Origin: Streptomyces sp. NBC_01267
GTDB taxonomy: Bacteria > Actinomycetota > Actinomycetes > Streptomycetales > Streptomycetaceae
Assembly (NCBI RefSeq): GCF_036241575.1
Contig: NZ_CP108455.1
Coordinates: 2,972,001 to 3,036,000, forward strand
Length of the DNA: 64,000 bases
Direction of reading: 5' to 3'
Of this stretch, positions 1 through 9,664 are shown one piece after another. Within the stretch, counting starts at the first letter, position 1; every line of letters starts with the position of its first letter. A model generated the notes under the pieces. That model was given only the letters and a program-made list of their open reading frames with translations, was not told the origin of the DNA and did no database searches. The translations under genes were made by a program, and so were the position numbers.

Positions 1-183
1 GGGCAGCCAGGCCCAGTCGTACAGCGCCTGCCGCGTGAAATCGCGCGCCAGCGGAACGATGCCGCTGGCGCTCTGCAAGGAGAGCGTGCGGATGCGGCCG
101 TCGGCGGACACGGTCGAGGCTGGTCCGGCGCTGTCGCGCTCGGGGCCGAGGTCCCCCGGCGGCTGCTGCCGGGTGGTGCTCAT
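1..183 (-). CDS. RsbW-like ATP-binding regulator, N-terminal part
   Basis: The first 61 residues are visible, and the rest lies before base 1. The segment SGIVPLARDFTRQALYDWAW resembles the first helix of Streptomyces anti-sigma/HATPase regulators, which bind sigma factors or STAS proteins. The ATG at 183 follows a GAGGTGAAG ribosome site. It lies downstream of the STAS gene on the same strand, separated by about 117 bases. Together with the divergent sigma factor this makes a partner-switching set. Its ATP-binding residues are outside the window, so the family call rests on context and the N-terminus. Confidence 0.6.
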   Translation of the reverse strand, partial: MSTTRQQPPGDLGPERDSAGPASTVSADGRIRTLSLQSASGIVPLARDFTRQALYDWAWLP

Positions 184-300
184 CAGCGCTTCACCTCACC
201 GATTCACCAGTTCAAAAAGTCAGCGTTACAGGGATTGCGCAGGGACTCCTGCCCTGCCGAATGGTGACAACACTCATTTTCTTTCGACAGAGTGTGCGGA

Positions 301-669
301 TCAGTCGCGCAGTGCGTCTTCCAGGCAATCGTGCACGGTGAAGACCGCCTCGGCGCCTGTGATCTCGAACACTCTGGCCACCACCGGCTGCATCCCCGCC
401 AGATGAACCCCGCCCCCGGCGGCCTCCGCCTTGAGGCGGGCCCCCAGCAGCACGTTCAGGCCGGTGGAGTCGCAGAATTCCAGCTCCGAGCAGTCGATGA
501 CCAGCCGGGACCGACCCCGCTCCAGAGCCCTGTCCAGCGGCTCGCTCAGCAATTCGGCGGTGTGGTGATCCAGCTCACCCGCCGGGGTCACGACTTCGCT
601 CCGGCCTTCGGACCGGACTCCGACCTGAAGCCGGCCCCGGTTCGCGCTGCCGACCGTCCCGCGGTCCAT
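301..669 (-). CDS. STAS-domain anti-anti-sigma factor
   Basis: 122 aa, a single STAS domain. The motif CDSTGLNVLL near residue 66 carries the serine that RsbV-type proteins have phosphorylated by their partner kinase. The unphosphorylated protein normally sequesters the anti-sigma ATPase and frees the sigma factor. It diverges from the sigma factor at 919 and is followed by an RsbW-like gene, so the partner-switch role is well supported by context. A sigma-B-type promoter at 742-765 reads into it, suggesting feedback. Start ATG at 669. Confidence 0.88.
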   Translation of the reverse strand: MDRGTVGSANRGRLQVGVRSEGRSEVVTPAGELDHHTAELLSEPLDRALERGRSRLVIDCSELEFCDSTGLNVLLGARLKAEAAGGGVHLAGMQPVVARVFEITGAEAVFTVHDCLEDALRD

Positions 670-741
670 GTCCGTCCCTCTTCACCGTGTTGGAGATGTC
701 GTTGACGTGCGAGAAAGACTACGCCCTCCGCGCGCCGTCCG

Positions 742-765
742 GTACCCGAACAACGCCAACGAACC
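742..765 (-). promoter_or_regulatory. Putative sigma-B/F-type promoter of the STAS gene
   Basis: On the minus strand, GGTT is followed by 14 bases and then GGGTAC. This fits the GNNT-N14-16-GGGTAY consensus of Streptomyces stress sigma factors of the SigB family. The -10 lies about 73 bases before the STAS start. Promoter use is inferred. Confidence 0.55.
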
Positions 766-918
766 ATCACAATACGGACATTCGATACTTGCGCTGGTCC
801 CTCACTAGCCGATAGGGGTAGGAGCGACAGCATTCGAACACGGCCGGCTTTGGAGGCGCCGCTACACCGCTGACACGCAGGCATCGGCAGCCATATGCCG
901 AGAACCATGGAGGACGCC

Positions 919-1800
919 ATGTCACCCCGGCTCGACGAATCCCACAGTGATCCGTCGAAATTTCAGACTACCCAGCCCAACCGGATCGAGTCCGGAATCG
1001 AGGATCTTCCCGAGATTCCGCCGTACGACGAGGTGGGCCCGCTGGATGCCAGGGCCCTGTCGAAGACGCTCTTCGCGCGTCTCGAATCCCTCGAAGAGGG
1101 AACACACGATTACGCGTACGTACGCAACACACTCGTCGAACTGAACCTGGCTCTGGTCAAGTTCGCCGCCTCCCGCTTCCGCTCCCGCAGCGAACCGATG
1201 GAGGACATCATCCAGGTCGGCACCATCGGCCTGATCAAGGCGATCGACCGGTTCGAGCTCAGCAGGGGCGTCGAGTTCCCGACCTTCGCCATGCCGACCA
1301 TCATCGGCGAGATCAAGCGCTTCTTCCGCGACACCTCCTGGTCGGTCCGGGTACCGCGCCGCCTCCAGGAGCTCCGTCTCGACCTCGCCAAGGCGGGCGA
1401 CGAACTCGCACAGAAGCTGGACCGCGCCCCGACCGTGGCGGAACTCGCCGCGCGCCTCGACCTCACCAGGGAAGAGGTCGTCGAAGGGATGGCGGCGAGC
1501 AACGCGTACACCGCCAGTTCTCTCGACGCCCAGCCCGAGGAGGACGAGTCCGAGGGCGCGCTGGCGGACCGGATCGGCTACGAGGACCACGACCTCGAAG
1601 GCGTCGAGTACATCGAGTCGCTCAAGCCCCTCATCGCCGGACTGCCCTCGCGCGACCGGCAGATCCTCTCGCTGCGGTTCGTCGCCAACATGACGCAGTC
1701 GGAGATCGGCGAGGAACTGGGGATCTCACAGATGCATGTGTCGCGGCTGCTGTCGCGCACGCTGGTGAAGCTGCGCAAGGGGCTGACCCTGGAGCAGTGA
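919..1800 (+). CDS. RNA polymerase sigma factor, SigB/SigF/SigI family
   Basis: 293 aa group 3 sigma factor with regions 2, 3 and 4. Region 2 contains EDIIQVGTIGLIKAIDRFE and FPTFAMPTIIGEIKRFFRD; region 4 contains LPSRDRQILSLRF and a helix-turn-helix SEIGEELGISQMHVSRLL. The start at 919 is preferred over the ATGs at 895 and 907 because GGAGG at 909-913 is 5 bases away. Divergent from STAS and RsbW-like genes, so it is probably held by an anti-sigma factor. The adjacent hut genes match where I recall sigI in S. coelicolor; the paralog assignment is inference. Confidence 0.9.
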   Translation: MSPRLDESHSDPSKFQTTQPNRIESGIEDLPEIPPYDEVGPLDARALSKTLFARLESLEEGTHDYAYVRNTLVELNLALVKFAASRFRSRSEPMEDIIQVGTIGLIKAIDRFELSRGVEFPTFAMPTIIGEIKRFFRDTSWSVRVPRRLQELRLDLAKAGDELAQKLDRAPTVAELAARLDLTREEVVEGMAASNAYTASSLDAQPEEDESEGALADRIGYEDHDLEGVEYIESLKPLIAGLPSRDRQILSLRFVANMTQSEIGEELGISQMHVSRLLSRTLVKLRKGLTLEQ

Positions 1801-1810
1801 CGCACCGCCG

Positions 1811-1872
1811 CGAGGAGCCCGGGGCTCCTCGGTGGAAGAGCCGGTCCCGCTCGTCGGGACCGGCTCTTCCAC
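1811..1872. terminator. Two strong hairpins after the sigma gene
   Basis: Hairpin one pairs CGAGGAGCC (1811-1819) with GGCTCCTCG (1823-1831). Hairpin two has a perfect 17-bp stem, 1832-1848 with 1856-1872, and a 7-base loop. There is no T tract, as is common in streptomycetes. Both lie between convergent genes and probably end transcription in both directions. Confidence 0.7.
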
Positions 1873-1876
1873 GTAG

Positions 1877-1965
1877 GGAGACTGCTCCTCCGTGTAGGAG
1901 ACGGCTCTTCCGCGTCGGGAGACGGCTCTTCCGCGTCGAGACCGGCTCCTCTGTGTCGGGGAAGG
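1877..1965. repeat. Tandem degenerate ~21-bp repeats
   Basis: Four imperfect copies of a unit like GAGACGGCTCTTCCGCGTCG follow the terminator hairpins. They echo the GGCTCTTCCAC arm of the second hairpin, so the array may have grown from it. No coding role is apparent. Confidence 0.6.
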
Positions 1966-1969
1966 CCGG

Positions 1970-2521
1970 TTACTCGCCGATCCTGCCGTCGATCCGCTCG
2001 CGCAGCAGATCGGCGTGGCCGTTGTGCCGCGCGTACTCCTCCACCATGTGGACGAGCAACTCCCGCAGCGAGATGGGGCCGTTGCCGGTGTCCCCGATGA
2101 CGTCGAGGCTTGGCGCCCGGGCCACGAACCGATCGGCGAACGCCGTCTCGTCCCGCCAGGTGTCCCAGGCGTCGGCGACCACCGCCGGATCGGCCACCGC
2201 GCCGTCGAAGTCCCCGTCGGGGTCCGCGTCGGTGCGGTAGTACGGCGGCGCGTCGAGCCCGGCCATCCGCACCCGGAACCACCGCCGCTCCACGTCGGCC
2301 ATGTGCCGCACCAGCCCGAGCAGCGACATCGTGGAGGGCTCCACAGCACGCCGGGCCAGGGCTTCGGCGTCGAGCCCGGAGCACTTCAACTCCAGCGTCA
2401 GCCGCTGGCAGCGCAGGAATTCGACGAGTGTGGCCAGCTCACCGCCCAGGGTGGGCCCGTCCTCCCGGGGATCGTCGGCGGTGTCGATGAACATGTCGGC
2501 ACGTCTGAGGGGTCCAGTCAT
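1970..2521 (-). CDS. DinB/DUF664 family protein
   Basis: 183 aa. The helical region with LLGLVRHMADVERRWFRVRM and the C-terminal LLVHMVEEYARHNGHADLLR fit the DinB/DUF664 four-helix fold. Conserved His residues at H(M) and HNGH are the usual metal ligands. Enzymes of this fold are often thiol-dependent transferases, but the substrate cannot be told here. The start is unsure: ATG 2521 or ATG 2530, neither with a clear ribosome site. It is convergent with the sigma gene and follows hutI on the same strand after a short gap, so it may be co-transcribed with the hut operon. Confidence 0.75.
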   Translation of the reverse strand: MTGPLRRADMFIDTADDPREDGPTLGGELATLVEFLRCQRLTLELKCSGLDAEALARRAVEPSTMSLLGLVRHMADVERRWFRVRMAGLDAPPYYRTDADPDGDFDGAVADPAVVADAWDTWRDETAFADRFVARAPSLDVIGDTGNGPISLRELLVHMVEEYARHNGHADLLRERIDGRIGE

Positions 2522-2591
2522 GCCCGCCATGCTCGGCCCTGGGCACCGGGCCCGCCAGAGCTTTTCCGGACCCCCCGGGTGCCGGTCGGTC

Positions 2592-3767
2592 TCAGACCAC
2601 CCGGACCCCGCGCTGCCACACGCCCGAGACCAGCGGGACACCGGGCCGGTAGGCGAGGTGGACGTGGGACGGGGCGTCGAGCAGCGTCAGGTCCGCCCGC
2701 GCCCCCGGGTCGAGACGGCCGATGTCCGTACGGCGCAGGGCCTGTGCGCCGCCCGCGGTGGCCGACCAGAGCGCCTCGTCCGGGGTCATGCCCATGTCCC
2801 GTACGGCCAGGGCGATGCAGAACGGCACGGAGGAGGTGAACGACGAGCCCGGGTTGCAGTCGGTGGAGAGCGCCACCGTCACGCCCGCGTCGATGAGGCG
2901 GCGGGCGTCGGGCCACTCGGCGCGGGTGGAGAACTCCGCGCCGGGCAGCAACGTGGCGACGGTGTTGCCGTCGGCCAGGGCCGTCACGTCGTCGTCGGTG
3001 AGATGCGTGCAGTGGTCGGCCGACGCCGCGTCCAGCTCCACGGCCAGCCGCACACCGGGACCGTAGCTGAGCTGGTTGGCGTGGATGCGCGGAAGGAGGC
3101 CCTTGGCGCGGCCCGCGGTGAGGATCGTGCGGGCCTGGTCGGCGTCGAAGGCTCCCTGCTCGCAGAAGACGTCGATCCAACGGGCGTGCGGGGCACAGGC
3201 TTCGAGCATGTCACCGGTGACCAGGTCCACGTAACCGGCGGGGTCGTCGGCGTGGTCCGGCGGGACGATGTGGGCGCCCAGGTAGGTGACTTCGTCGGTG
3301 TGCTCGGCCGCGATGCGCAGGGCGCGGGCCTCGTCGGCGACGGTCAGGCCGTAGCCGGACTTGGTCTCCAGCGTGGTGGTGCCCTGGCGCAGCGCCTCGC
3401 CCAGATACGTCCGTACGTTCGCCGAGAGCTGCTCGTCGGTGGCCGCGCGGGTGGCCGCGACCGTCGTGCGGATGCCGCCCGCCGAGTAGCTGCGGCCCGA
3501 CATGCGCGCGTTGAACTCGGCCGTGCGGTCGCCGGCGAACACCAGGTGCGAGTGGGAGTCCACGAACCCGGGGAGGACCGCCCGGCCGCCCGCGTCGACC
3601 GCGTTGTCAGTGGCGGGTGCTTTGCTGGATTCACCGACCCAGGCGATGCGGTCACCGTCGATGACGAGCGCCGCGTCCTGGATCAGACCGAGCGGGGATC
3701 CGTCACCGAGGGAGGGGTTGTTGGTGACCAGGCTGCTGATGTGGGTGATGGCCGTGGTGCTCGGCAT
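2592..3767 (-). CDS. hutI: Imidazolonepropionase
   Basis: 391 aa amidohydrolase that opens 4-imidazolone-5-propionate to N-formimino-L-glutamate, the third step of histidine breakdown. Metal-binding motif [10 protein letters not shown] lies near residue 70; later ligands are in [14 protein letters not shown] and [10 protein letters not shown]. The length is close to the family norm. It is the last hut gene of the leftward operon, 74 bases after hutF. Start ATG 3767 has TAGGAG 8 bases upstream. The intervening spacer is made of degenerate GTTCCCG/CTTCCG repeats. Confidence 0.96.
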   Translation of the reverse strand: MPSTTAITHISSLVTNNPSLGDGSPLGLIQDAALVIDGDRIAWVGESSKAPATDNAVDAGGRAVLPGFVDSHSHLVFAGDRTAEFNARMSGRSYSAGGIRTTVAATRAATDEQLSANVRTYLGEALRQGTTTLETKSGYGLTVADEARALRIAAEHTDEVTYLGAHIVPPDHADDPAGYVDLVTGDMLEACAPHARWIDVFCEQGAFDADQARTILTAGRAKGLLPRIHANQLSYGPGVRLAVELDAASADHCTHLTDDDVTALADGNTVATLLPGAEFSTRAEWPDARRLIDAGVTVALSTDCNPGSSFTSSVPFCIALAVRDMGMTPDEALWSATAGGAQALRRTDIGRLDPGARADLTLLDAPSHVHLAYRPGVPLVSGVWQRGVRVV

Positions 3768-3841
3768 CGCGGTGTGCTCCTACGGAAACGGGAACAGGAA
3801 CGGAGACGGGGGCGGAAGCGGGAACGGCGCCGGGGCCGGAA

Positions 3842-5191
3842 TCAGGGGTGCAGGGCCCCGATGGCGTCGGCCAGCGCCTGCGGGACGTCGGGTACCAGGG
3901 CGTGGACCCCGTCGCGTACGACATGACGGCCGCCCACGACCGTATGGCGTACGTCCGCCGCGGAGGCGGCGAATACGGCGGTCTCCGCTCCCAGGCGTGG
4001 CACCGGTCCCGCTGTCCTGACGGTGTCGAGGGCGATCGTCGTGAGGTCGGCGAGGGCGCCCGGCTCGATGATGCCCGCCTCGGACCAGCCGAGGGCCTGG
4101 TGGCCGCCCGCGGTGGCGGTGCGCAGCAGGGCGGCGGCCGTCCAGTGGCCGCGGGTGCGGGACCGCAGACGCTCGTCGAGCTCCAGGGCGCGTGCCTCTT
4201 CGAGGATGTCGATCACGGCATGGCTGTCGCTGCCGAGGGAGAGCGGGCTGCCCGCGCGCTGGAGCTGGACCGCCGGGCCGATGCCGTCGGCGAGATCCCG
4301 TTCGGTCGTGGGGCACATACAGGTACCGGTCGCCGTCGAGCCGAGGAGGGCGATGTCCTCGCCGGTGAGGTGGGTGTTGTGGATGCCGGTGGTGCGCGGG
4401 CCCAGTACACCGTGGTCGGCGAGCAGCCGGGTGGGCGTGCAGCCGTGGGCCGCCAGGCAGGCTTCGTTCTCCGCGGTCTGCTCGGAGAGGTGCACATGGA
4501 GCGGGGCGGTGCGCGCCTCGGCCCACTGGGCCACGGTGGCGAGCTGGTCGGCGGGCACCGCGCGCACGGAGTGCACGGCCGCGCCGATCCGGGCGTGGTC
4601 CCGGTCCTTGAGCAGGGAGGCGCGCTCGGCCCACTGCTGGGCGGTGCCGTCGGAGAAGCGCCGCTGGTGCTTCTCGGGCGCCGCGCTGCGGTGCTTGTCG
4701 AGCATGCCGGAGGCGAGATAGGCGGTGTCGAGCAGGGTGATGCGGATGCCCGCGTCGGCCGCGGCGGCGATCAGGGCCTCGCCCATCGCGTTCGGGTCGT
4801 CGTAGGGCTTGCCGCCCGGCGCGTGGTGCACGTAGTGGAACTCACCGACGACGGTGATCCCGGCCAGCGCCATCTCGGCGTACACGGCGCGGGCCAGCGC
4901 GTGGTACGAGTCGGGGGTGAGCCGGGAGGCCACCCCGTACATCACGTCGCGCCAGGTCCAGAAGGTGCCGGAGCCGACCTGGGCCGTGGAGCGCAGGGCG
5001 CGGTGGAAGGCGTGGCTGTGGGCGTTCGCCAGGCCCGGGACGGTCAGGCCGCGCAGGGCGGTCGCGCCGGGCGGCGGCTGCGGCACGTCTCTGCTGACGG
5101 CCGTGATCCTGCCGCCTTCGGTCTCCACGGCGACGCCCGGCTCGACATGGGTGTCGAGCCAGGCATGCTCCAGCCAGTACGTCACCTGCAC
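3842..5191 (-). CDS. hutF: Formimidoylglutamate deiminase
   Basis: 449 aa member of the amidohydrolase superfamily. AHSHAFHR near residue 57, HVHLSEQT, and GSDSHAV supply the metal ligands. HutF converts N-formimino-L-glutamate to N-formyl-L-glutamate and ammonia, the branch that avoids direct release of formamide. The start GTG at 5191 overlaps the upstream gene by 10 bases, indicating translational coupling. Its presence requires a downstream N-formylglutamate hydrolase, discussed under the M20 gene. Confidence 0.94.
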   Translation of the reverse strand: MQVTYWLEHAWLDTHVEPGVAVETEGGRITAVSRDVPQPPPGATALRGLTVPGLANAHSHAFHRALRSTAQVGSGTFWTWRDVMYGVASRLTPDSYHALARAVYAEMALAGITVVGEFHYVHHAPGGKPYDDPNAMGEALIAAAADAGIRITLLDTAYLASGMLDKHRSAAPEKHQRRFSDGTAQQWAERASLLKDRDHARIGAAVHSVRAVPADQLATVAQWAEARTAPLHVHLSEQTAENEACLAAHGCTPTRLLADHGVLGPRTTGIHNTHLTGEDIALLGSTATGTCMCPTTERDLADGIGPAVQLQRAGSPLSLGSDSHAVIDILEEARALELDERLRSRTRGHWTAAALLRTATAGGHQALGWSEAGIIEPGALADLTTIALDTVRTAGPVPRLGAETAVFAASAADVRHTVVGGRHVVRDGVHALVPDVPQALADAIGALHP

Positions 5192-6402
5192 GCCAGGCCC
5201 TCCAGAACATCGGCGAGTGCGGTCACCCCGGCCAGGCAGTCGTCCTCGCCGGCGGTCTCCGCCGGGGAGTGCGAGATGCCCGTGGGGTTGCGTACGAACA
5301 GCATGGCGGTCGGGACGGACGCGGAGAGGATTCCGGCGTCGTGTCCCGCGCCCGTTCCCAGTACGGGGATGTCCGAGCCGTCGCCGCCGAGGATCTTGCC
5401 GAGCTCGTCCCGCAGGGCGTGCTCGAACTCGACCACGGGGGTGAAGGACTCCCGGGTGACGCGGACGTCCACGCCGTCGCGCTCGCCGCGTTCCTTCGCG
5501 GCCTGCTCGATACCGGCGATGACGGTGTCGAGGGTGGCCTGGTCGGCGGCGCGCGAGTCGAGCCAGCCGCGCACCAGGGAGGGGATGGCGTTGACCCCGT
5601 TCGGCTCGACGGCGATCTTGCCGAACGTGGCGACCGCACCCGCGAGTTCGGCCTCGCGGCGGGCGGCGAGGACCGTCTCGGCGTACGTCAGCATCGGGTC
5701 CCGGCGGTCCACCAGGCGGGTGGTGCCCGCGTGGTTGGCCTCGCCGTGGAAGTCGTACCGCCAGCGGCCGTGCGGCCAGATGGCGGAGGCGATGCCGACC
5801 GGGTCGCCGCTGAGGTCGAGGGCCCTGCCCTGCTCCACGTGGAGCTCGACGAACGCGCCGATCCTGGCCAGCCGCTCGGGGTCGGGGCCGATGGCGGCCG
5901 GGTCGTACCCGGCCCGTTCCATGGCCTCGGGCAGGGAGATCCCGTCGCCGTCGCGCAGGTGGCGGGCCTTGTCGGCGGTGAGCTGTCCGGCGCTGAGCCG
6001 GGAGCCGACGCAGGCGAGCCCGAACCGGGCGCCTTCCTCGTCGCCGAAGTTGCTGATGGCCAGCGGCCTGCTGAACTCCGCTCCCCTGCGACGGAGTTCG
6101 TCGAGTGCCGCGAAGGAGGAGACGACGCCGAGCGGGCCGTCGAAGGCGCCCCCGTCCGGTACGGAGTCCAGGTGCGAGCCGGTGACGACGGCGTCGGAGC
6201 CCTGCGGGTCACCGAGCCAGGCCCACTGGTTGCCGTTGCGGTCCAGTTCGTACGTGAGACCGCGGGACTCGGCCTGGTCCTTGAACCAGGCGCGGCAGTC
6301 GGCGTCGGCCGGGGTCCAGGCGTACCGCCGGTACCCGCCGGAGGCGGAGCTGCGGCCGACGGGCAGCAGCTCCGCCCACATCTCGTGGAACGAGGAGGTC
6401 AC
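5182..6402 (-). CDS. M20-family amidohydrolase (allantoate/carbamoyl amino acid hydrolase type)
   Basis: 406 aa zinc amidohydrolase of the hydantoinase/carbamoylase branch of M20. Motifs are [24 protein letters not shown] (catalytic Glu pair), [18 protein letters not shown] from the lid/dimer domain, and GAGHDAG near the C-terminus. Often annotated as allantoate amidohydrolase. Here it lies between hutU and hutF, sharing a GTGA overlap with hutU (start GTG 6402). The expected HutG deformylase is missing, so N-formyl-L-glutamate is a plausible substrate; that is inference from context. Confidence 0.88.
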   Translation of the reverse strand: MTSSFHEMWAELLPVGRSSASGGYRRYAWTPADADCRAWFKDQAESRGLTYELDRNGNQWAWLGDPQGSDAVVTGSHLDSVPDGGAFDGPLGVVSSFAALDELRRRGAEFSRPLAISNFGDEEGARFGLACVGSRLSAGQLTADKARHLRDGDGISLPEAMERAGYDPAAIGPDPERLARIGAFVELHVEQGRALDLSGDPVGIASAIWPHGRWRYDFHGEANHAGTTRLVDRRDPMLTYAETVLAARREAELAGAVATFGKIAVEPNGVNAIPSLVRGWLDSRAADQATLDTVIAGIEQAAKERGERDGVDVRVTRESFTPVVEFEHALRDELGKILGGDGSDIPVLGTGAGHDAGILSASVPTAMLFVRNPTGISHSPAETAGEDDCLAGVTALADVLEGLACR

Positions 6403-8135
6403 CGGGGATCGCCCTCGCCGCTCGCGACACCGTTGGTGCCGGTGGTGCTGCCGGCGCCCGCGGTGGCACCGGTCGCGTCGTCGCCCTCGCGCATCGGGAC
6501 GCGGACCCCGCGCTCGTCCGCCACCCGCTCGGCGATGTCGTACCCGGCGTCGACGTGCCGGATGACGCCCATCCCCGGGTCGTTGGTGAGCACCCGGCGG
6601 ATCTTCTCGCCCGCGAGCTGCGTGCCGTCGGCCACCGACACCTGACCGGCGTGGATGGAGCGGCCCATGCCGACCCCGCCGCCGTGGTGGATGGAGACCC
6701 AGGAGGCGCCGGACGCGACGTTGACCATGGCGTTGAGCAGCGGCCAGTCGGCGATGGCGTCGGAGCCGTCGAGCATGGCCTCGGTCTCGCGGTACGGGGA
6801 GGCGACCGAGCCGCAGTCCAGGTGGTCGCGGCCGATGACGAGCGGGGCGGCGAGGGTGCCGTCGGCGACCATGTCGTTGAAGAGCGCCCCGGCCTTGTCG
6901 CGCTCGCCCTGGCCGAGCCAGCAGATCCGCGCGGGCAGGCCCTGGAAGTGGACGCGCTCGCCGGCCATCTTGATCCACCGGTGCAGCGACTCGTTCTCGG
7001 GGAAGAGGTCGAGGAGCGCCTTGTCGGTCTTGTGGATGTCCGAGGCCTCGCCGGACAGCGCCGCCCAGCGGAACGGTCCCTTGCCCTCGCAGAAGAGCGG
7101 ACGGATGTAGGCGGGGACGAAGCCGGGGAAGTCGAACGCCCGGCTGTATCCGGCGAGTTGGGCCTCGCCGCGGATGGAGTTGCCGTAGTCGAAGACCTCG
7201 GCGCCCGCGTCCATGAAGCCGACCATGGCCTCGACGTGCCGGGCCATCGACTCACGGGCGCGCACCGTGAAGTCGGCGGGCTTCTCGGCGGCGTACGCGG
7301 CCATGTCGTCGAAGTCGATGCCGAGGGGGAGGTAGGCGAGCGGGTCGTGGGCGGAGGTCTGGTCCGTCACGATGTCGATCGGGGCGCCCTCGGCGAGCAT
7401 CCGCGGCAGCAGCTCGGCCGCGTTGCCGAGGAGGCCGATGGAGAGCGGCTTACGGGCGTCGCGGGCCTCGACGGCGAGCTGGAGGGCGTGCTCCAGGCTG
7501 TCGGCGCGTACGTCCAGGTAGCGGTGCTCGATCCGGCGCTCGATGGCGCGGGGGTCGACGTCGATACAGATCGCGACGCCGTCGTTCATCGTCACGGCGA
7601 GCGGCTGGGCGCCGCCCATGCCGCCGAGACCGGCGGTGAGCGTGATCGTCCCGGCGAGAGTGCCGTCGAACCGCTTGGCGGCGACCGCGGCGAAGGTCTC
7701 GTACGTGCCCTGGAGGATGCCCTGGGTCCCGATGTAGATCCAGGAACCGGCCGTCATCTGGCCGTACATGGTGAGCCCGAGCGACTCAAGGCGCCGGAAC
7801 TCCTCCCAGTTGGCCCAGTCGCCGACCAGGTTGGAGTTGGCGATCAGGACCCGCGGCGCCCACTCGTGCGTCTGCATCACACCGACCGGACGGCCCGACT
7901 GGACGAGCATGGTCTCGTCCTGCTTGAGGGTGCGCAGCGTACGCACCATCGCGTCGAAGGAGCGCCAGTCGCGGGCGGCCTTGCCGGTGCCGCCGTAGAC
8001 GACGAGCTTGTCGGGGTGCTCGGCGACCTCGGGGTCGAGGTTGTTCTGCAGCATCCGGAGGGCGGCTTCCTGCTGCCATCCCAGGGCACTCAGCTCCGTA
8101 CCGCGCGGGGCCCGTACCGGCCGGGGTCCTGACAT
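6399..8135 (-). CDS. hutU: Urocanate hydratase
   Basis: 578 aa, NAD-dependent, hydrating urocanate to imidazolonepropionate. The N-terminal [20 protein letters not shown] and the glycine-rich [18 protein letters not shown] site are typical, as is the segment [17 protein letters not shown] 8135 has GAGGAGG 8 bases upstream, so an in-frame extension to 8231 is rejected. The C-terminus has a low-complexity Gly/Ala/Thr tail (about 20 residues) beyond the usual ~555 aa. First gene of the leftward hut operon; expression is probably controlled from the 8136-8308 divergent region. Confidence 0.96.
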   Translation of the reverse strand: MSGPRPVRAPRGTELSALGWQQEAALRMLQNNLDPEVAEHPDKLVVYGGTGKAARDWRSFDAMVRTLRTLKQDETMLVQSGRPVGVMQTHEWAPRVLIANSNLVGDWANWEEFRRLESLGLTMYGQMTAGSWIYIGTQGILQGTYETFAAVAAKRFDGTLAGTITLTAGLGGMGGAQPLAVTMNDGVAICIDVDPRAIERRIEHRYLDVRADSLEHALQLAVEARDARKPLSIGLLGNAAELLPRMLAEGAPIDIVTDQTSAHDPLAYLPLGIDFDDMAAYAAEKPADFTVRARESMARHVEAMVGFMDAGAEVFDYGNSIRGEAQLAGYSRAFDFPGFVPAYIRPLFCEGKGPFRWAALSGEASDIHKTDKALLDLFPENESLHRWIKMAGERVHFQGLPARICWLGQGERDKAGALFNDMVADGTLAAPLVIGRDHLDCGSVASPYRETEAMLDGSDAIADWPLLNAMVNVASGASWVSIHHGGGVGMGRSIHAGQVSVADGTQLAGEKIRRVLTNDPGMGVIRHVDAGYDIAERVADERGVRVPMREGDDATGATAGAGSTTGTNGVASGEGDPR

Positions 8136-8219
8136 GGTTCTGCCTCCTCGGTGTCGCGACCTCGATGTCGCAGTGTGATCCCGCACCGTGGCCTCACGCT
8201 GCGATCTCCCACTGTTGCA

Positions 8220-8257
8220 TGAACTATTCACATCTTGATGAGCTGAATAGAGTTAGT
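8220..8257. promoter_or_regulatory. Putative operator in the hutU-divergent region
   Basis: TGAACTATTCA (8220-8230) is a TGAA-N3-TTCA palindrome. CTATTCA at 8224-8230 forms an inverted repeat with TGAATAG at 8244-8250, centres 20 bp apart (two helical turns). Read on the minus strand, the distal part is TGAC-N7-ATTCAGC, similar to TGAC-N5-ATTCAGC before the lyase/RpiR genes at 15263. No regulator has been proven. Confidence 0.4.
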
Positions 8258-8308
8258 CAATACCGCTGGGCCTCCCGCCGGCCCCCGGCCGGTGATTGGC
8301 TGGATCGC

Positions 8309-9664
8309 ATGGCTTCCCATACGAGCTCCGGACCGGCCTTCGAAACAGGCACCGTCGTACGGCGTGAGCAGGCGGTCGAGGCCGCGGTCGCGGCCGGCCT
8401 GGTCGGCCCCGACAACCCCGTCGTCGCGCTGCTGGACGTCTCCGGCATCCGTGGCGGCGCCGCCGCCCTGCGTACCGCCTTCGACGAGGTCACCCCGCCG
8501 GGGACACCCGTCCTGCACGCCTTCGCGGTGAAGGCGTGCCCGCTCGTGCCGGTCCTGCGGCTGCTCGGAGCGGAGGGCATCGGCGCGGAGGTCGCCAGTC
8601 CGGGCGAGCTGGCGCTGGCCCGCGCGGCCGGGGTACGCCCCGCCCGCACCGTCCTCGACTCCCCCGCCAAGACCCCCGCCGAGCTGCGCGAGGCCCTGGC
8701 CCTGGGGATCGCGGTCAACGCCGACAACCCGCAGGAACTGGCCCGCATCGACGCGCTCGTCCGGTCGGCCCCGACCACGTCCCCGCTGGGCGTGCGCGTC
8801 AACCCGCAGATCGGCGCGGGCTCCATCGGCGCGCTGTCGACGGCCACCGCGACGTCGAAGTTCGGGGTGGCGCTGCGCGACGAGGGCGCCCGCGCGTGGG
8901 TCGTACGCGCCTACCTGGACCGCCCGTGGCTGACCCGGCTGCACACCCACACGGGCTCGCAGGGCGTACCGCTGGCCCTGATGGCGGAGGGGGTACGGAC
9001 CGTCCACGAACTGGCCGAGGAGATCAACGCCGCGGCCGGCCGGCAGCAGATCGACACCATCGACATCGGCGGCGGCCTCCCGGTCAACTTCTCGTCCGAC
9101 GAGGAGACCCCCACGTACGCCGACTACGCCCGCCTCCTCAAGAGGACCGCGCCCGGACTGCTGGACGGCCGCTACGGCCTGGTCACCGAGTTCGGCCGCT
9201 CGCTGCTCGCCCGGCACGGCACGATCCTGGCCCGCGTCGAGTACACGAAGTCCGCCGGCGGGCGGCCCATCGCGGTGACCCACGCGGGGGTCCAGGTGGC
9301 GACCCGCACGGTGTACGCGCCGGCGTCCTGGCCGCTGCGGATCGCCGCGTTCGACGCGCAGGGGCGCCCCAGGACCGGGCCCGCGGTCGCGCAGGACGTG
9401 GCGGGACCGGCCTGCTTCGCGGGTGATCTGCTGGCGGAGAACCGGGAGTTGCCGCTGCTGGAGCCGGGGGACTACGCGGCGGTGCTGGACACGGGGGCGT
9501 ACTACTTCGCGCACCACTACGCGTACAACAGCCTGGCCAGGCCGGGGATCCACGGGTTCACCGCAGGGGCGGACGGGGTGCGGTTCGCCGTGGTGCGGGA
9601 CGCGCAGAGCGTGGCGGAGATCGTGGCGGAGTCGGGCGGCGAGCACGCGGACGCGCTGCTCTGA
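8309..9664 (+). CDS. Fold-type III PLP enzyme, diaminopimelate/ornithine decarboxylase-like
   Basis: 451 aa. The alanine-racemase-like barrel is shown by HAFAVKACPLVPVL (candidate PLP lysine, in place of the usual YAVKAN), the glycine-rich DIGGGLPVNF phosphate loop, and the HTHTGSQG strand. The C-terminal LDTGAYYFAHHYAYNS region replaces the usual substrate loop. Too divergent to call LysA with confidence; Y4yA-type PLP proteins are an alternative. The ATG at 8309 is the first sensible start but has no strong ribosome site. It diverges from hutU and may share its control region. Confidence 0.75.
   Translation: MASHTSSGPAFETGTVVRREQAVEAAVAAGLVGPDNPVVALLDVSGIRGGAAALRTAFDEVTPPGTPVLHAFAVKACPLVPVLRLLGAEGIGAEVASPGELALARAAGVRPARTVLDSPAKTPAELREALALGIAVNADNPQELARIDALVRSAPTTSPLGVRVNPQIGAGSIGALSTATATSKFGVALRDEGARAWVVRAYLDRPWLTRLHTHTGSQGVPLALMAEGVRTVHELAEEINAAAGRQQIDTIDIGGGLPVNFSSDEETPTYADYARLLKRTAPGLLDGRYGLVTEFGRSLLARHGTILARVEYTKSAGGRPIAVTHAGVQVATRTVYAPASWPLRIAAFDAQGRPRTGPAVAQDVAGPACFAGDLLAENRELPLLEPGDYAAVLDTGAYYFAHHYAYNSLARPGIHGFTAGADGVRFAVVRDAQSVAEIVAESGGEHADALL

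Noticed and set aside
6403..6978. N-terminal extension of the M20 hydrolase
   Set aside because: The extension runs opposite conserved hutU sequence; GTG 6402 with the GTGA overlap gives the normal family length.
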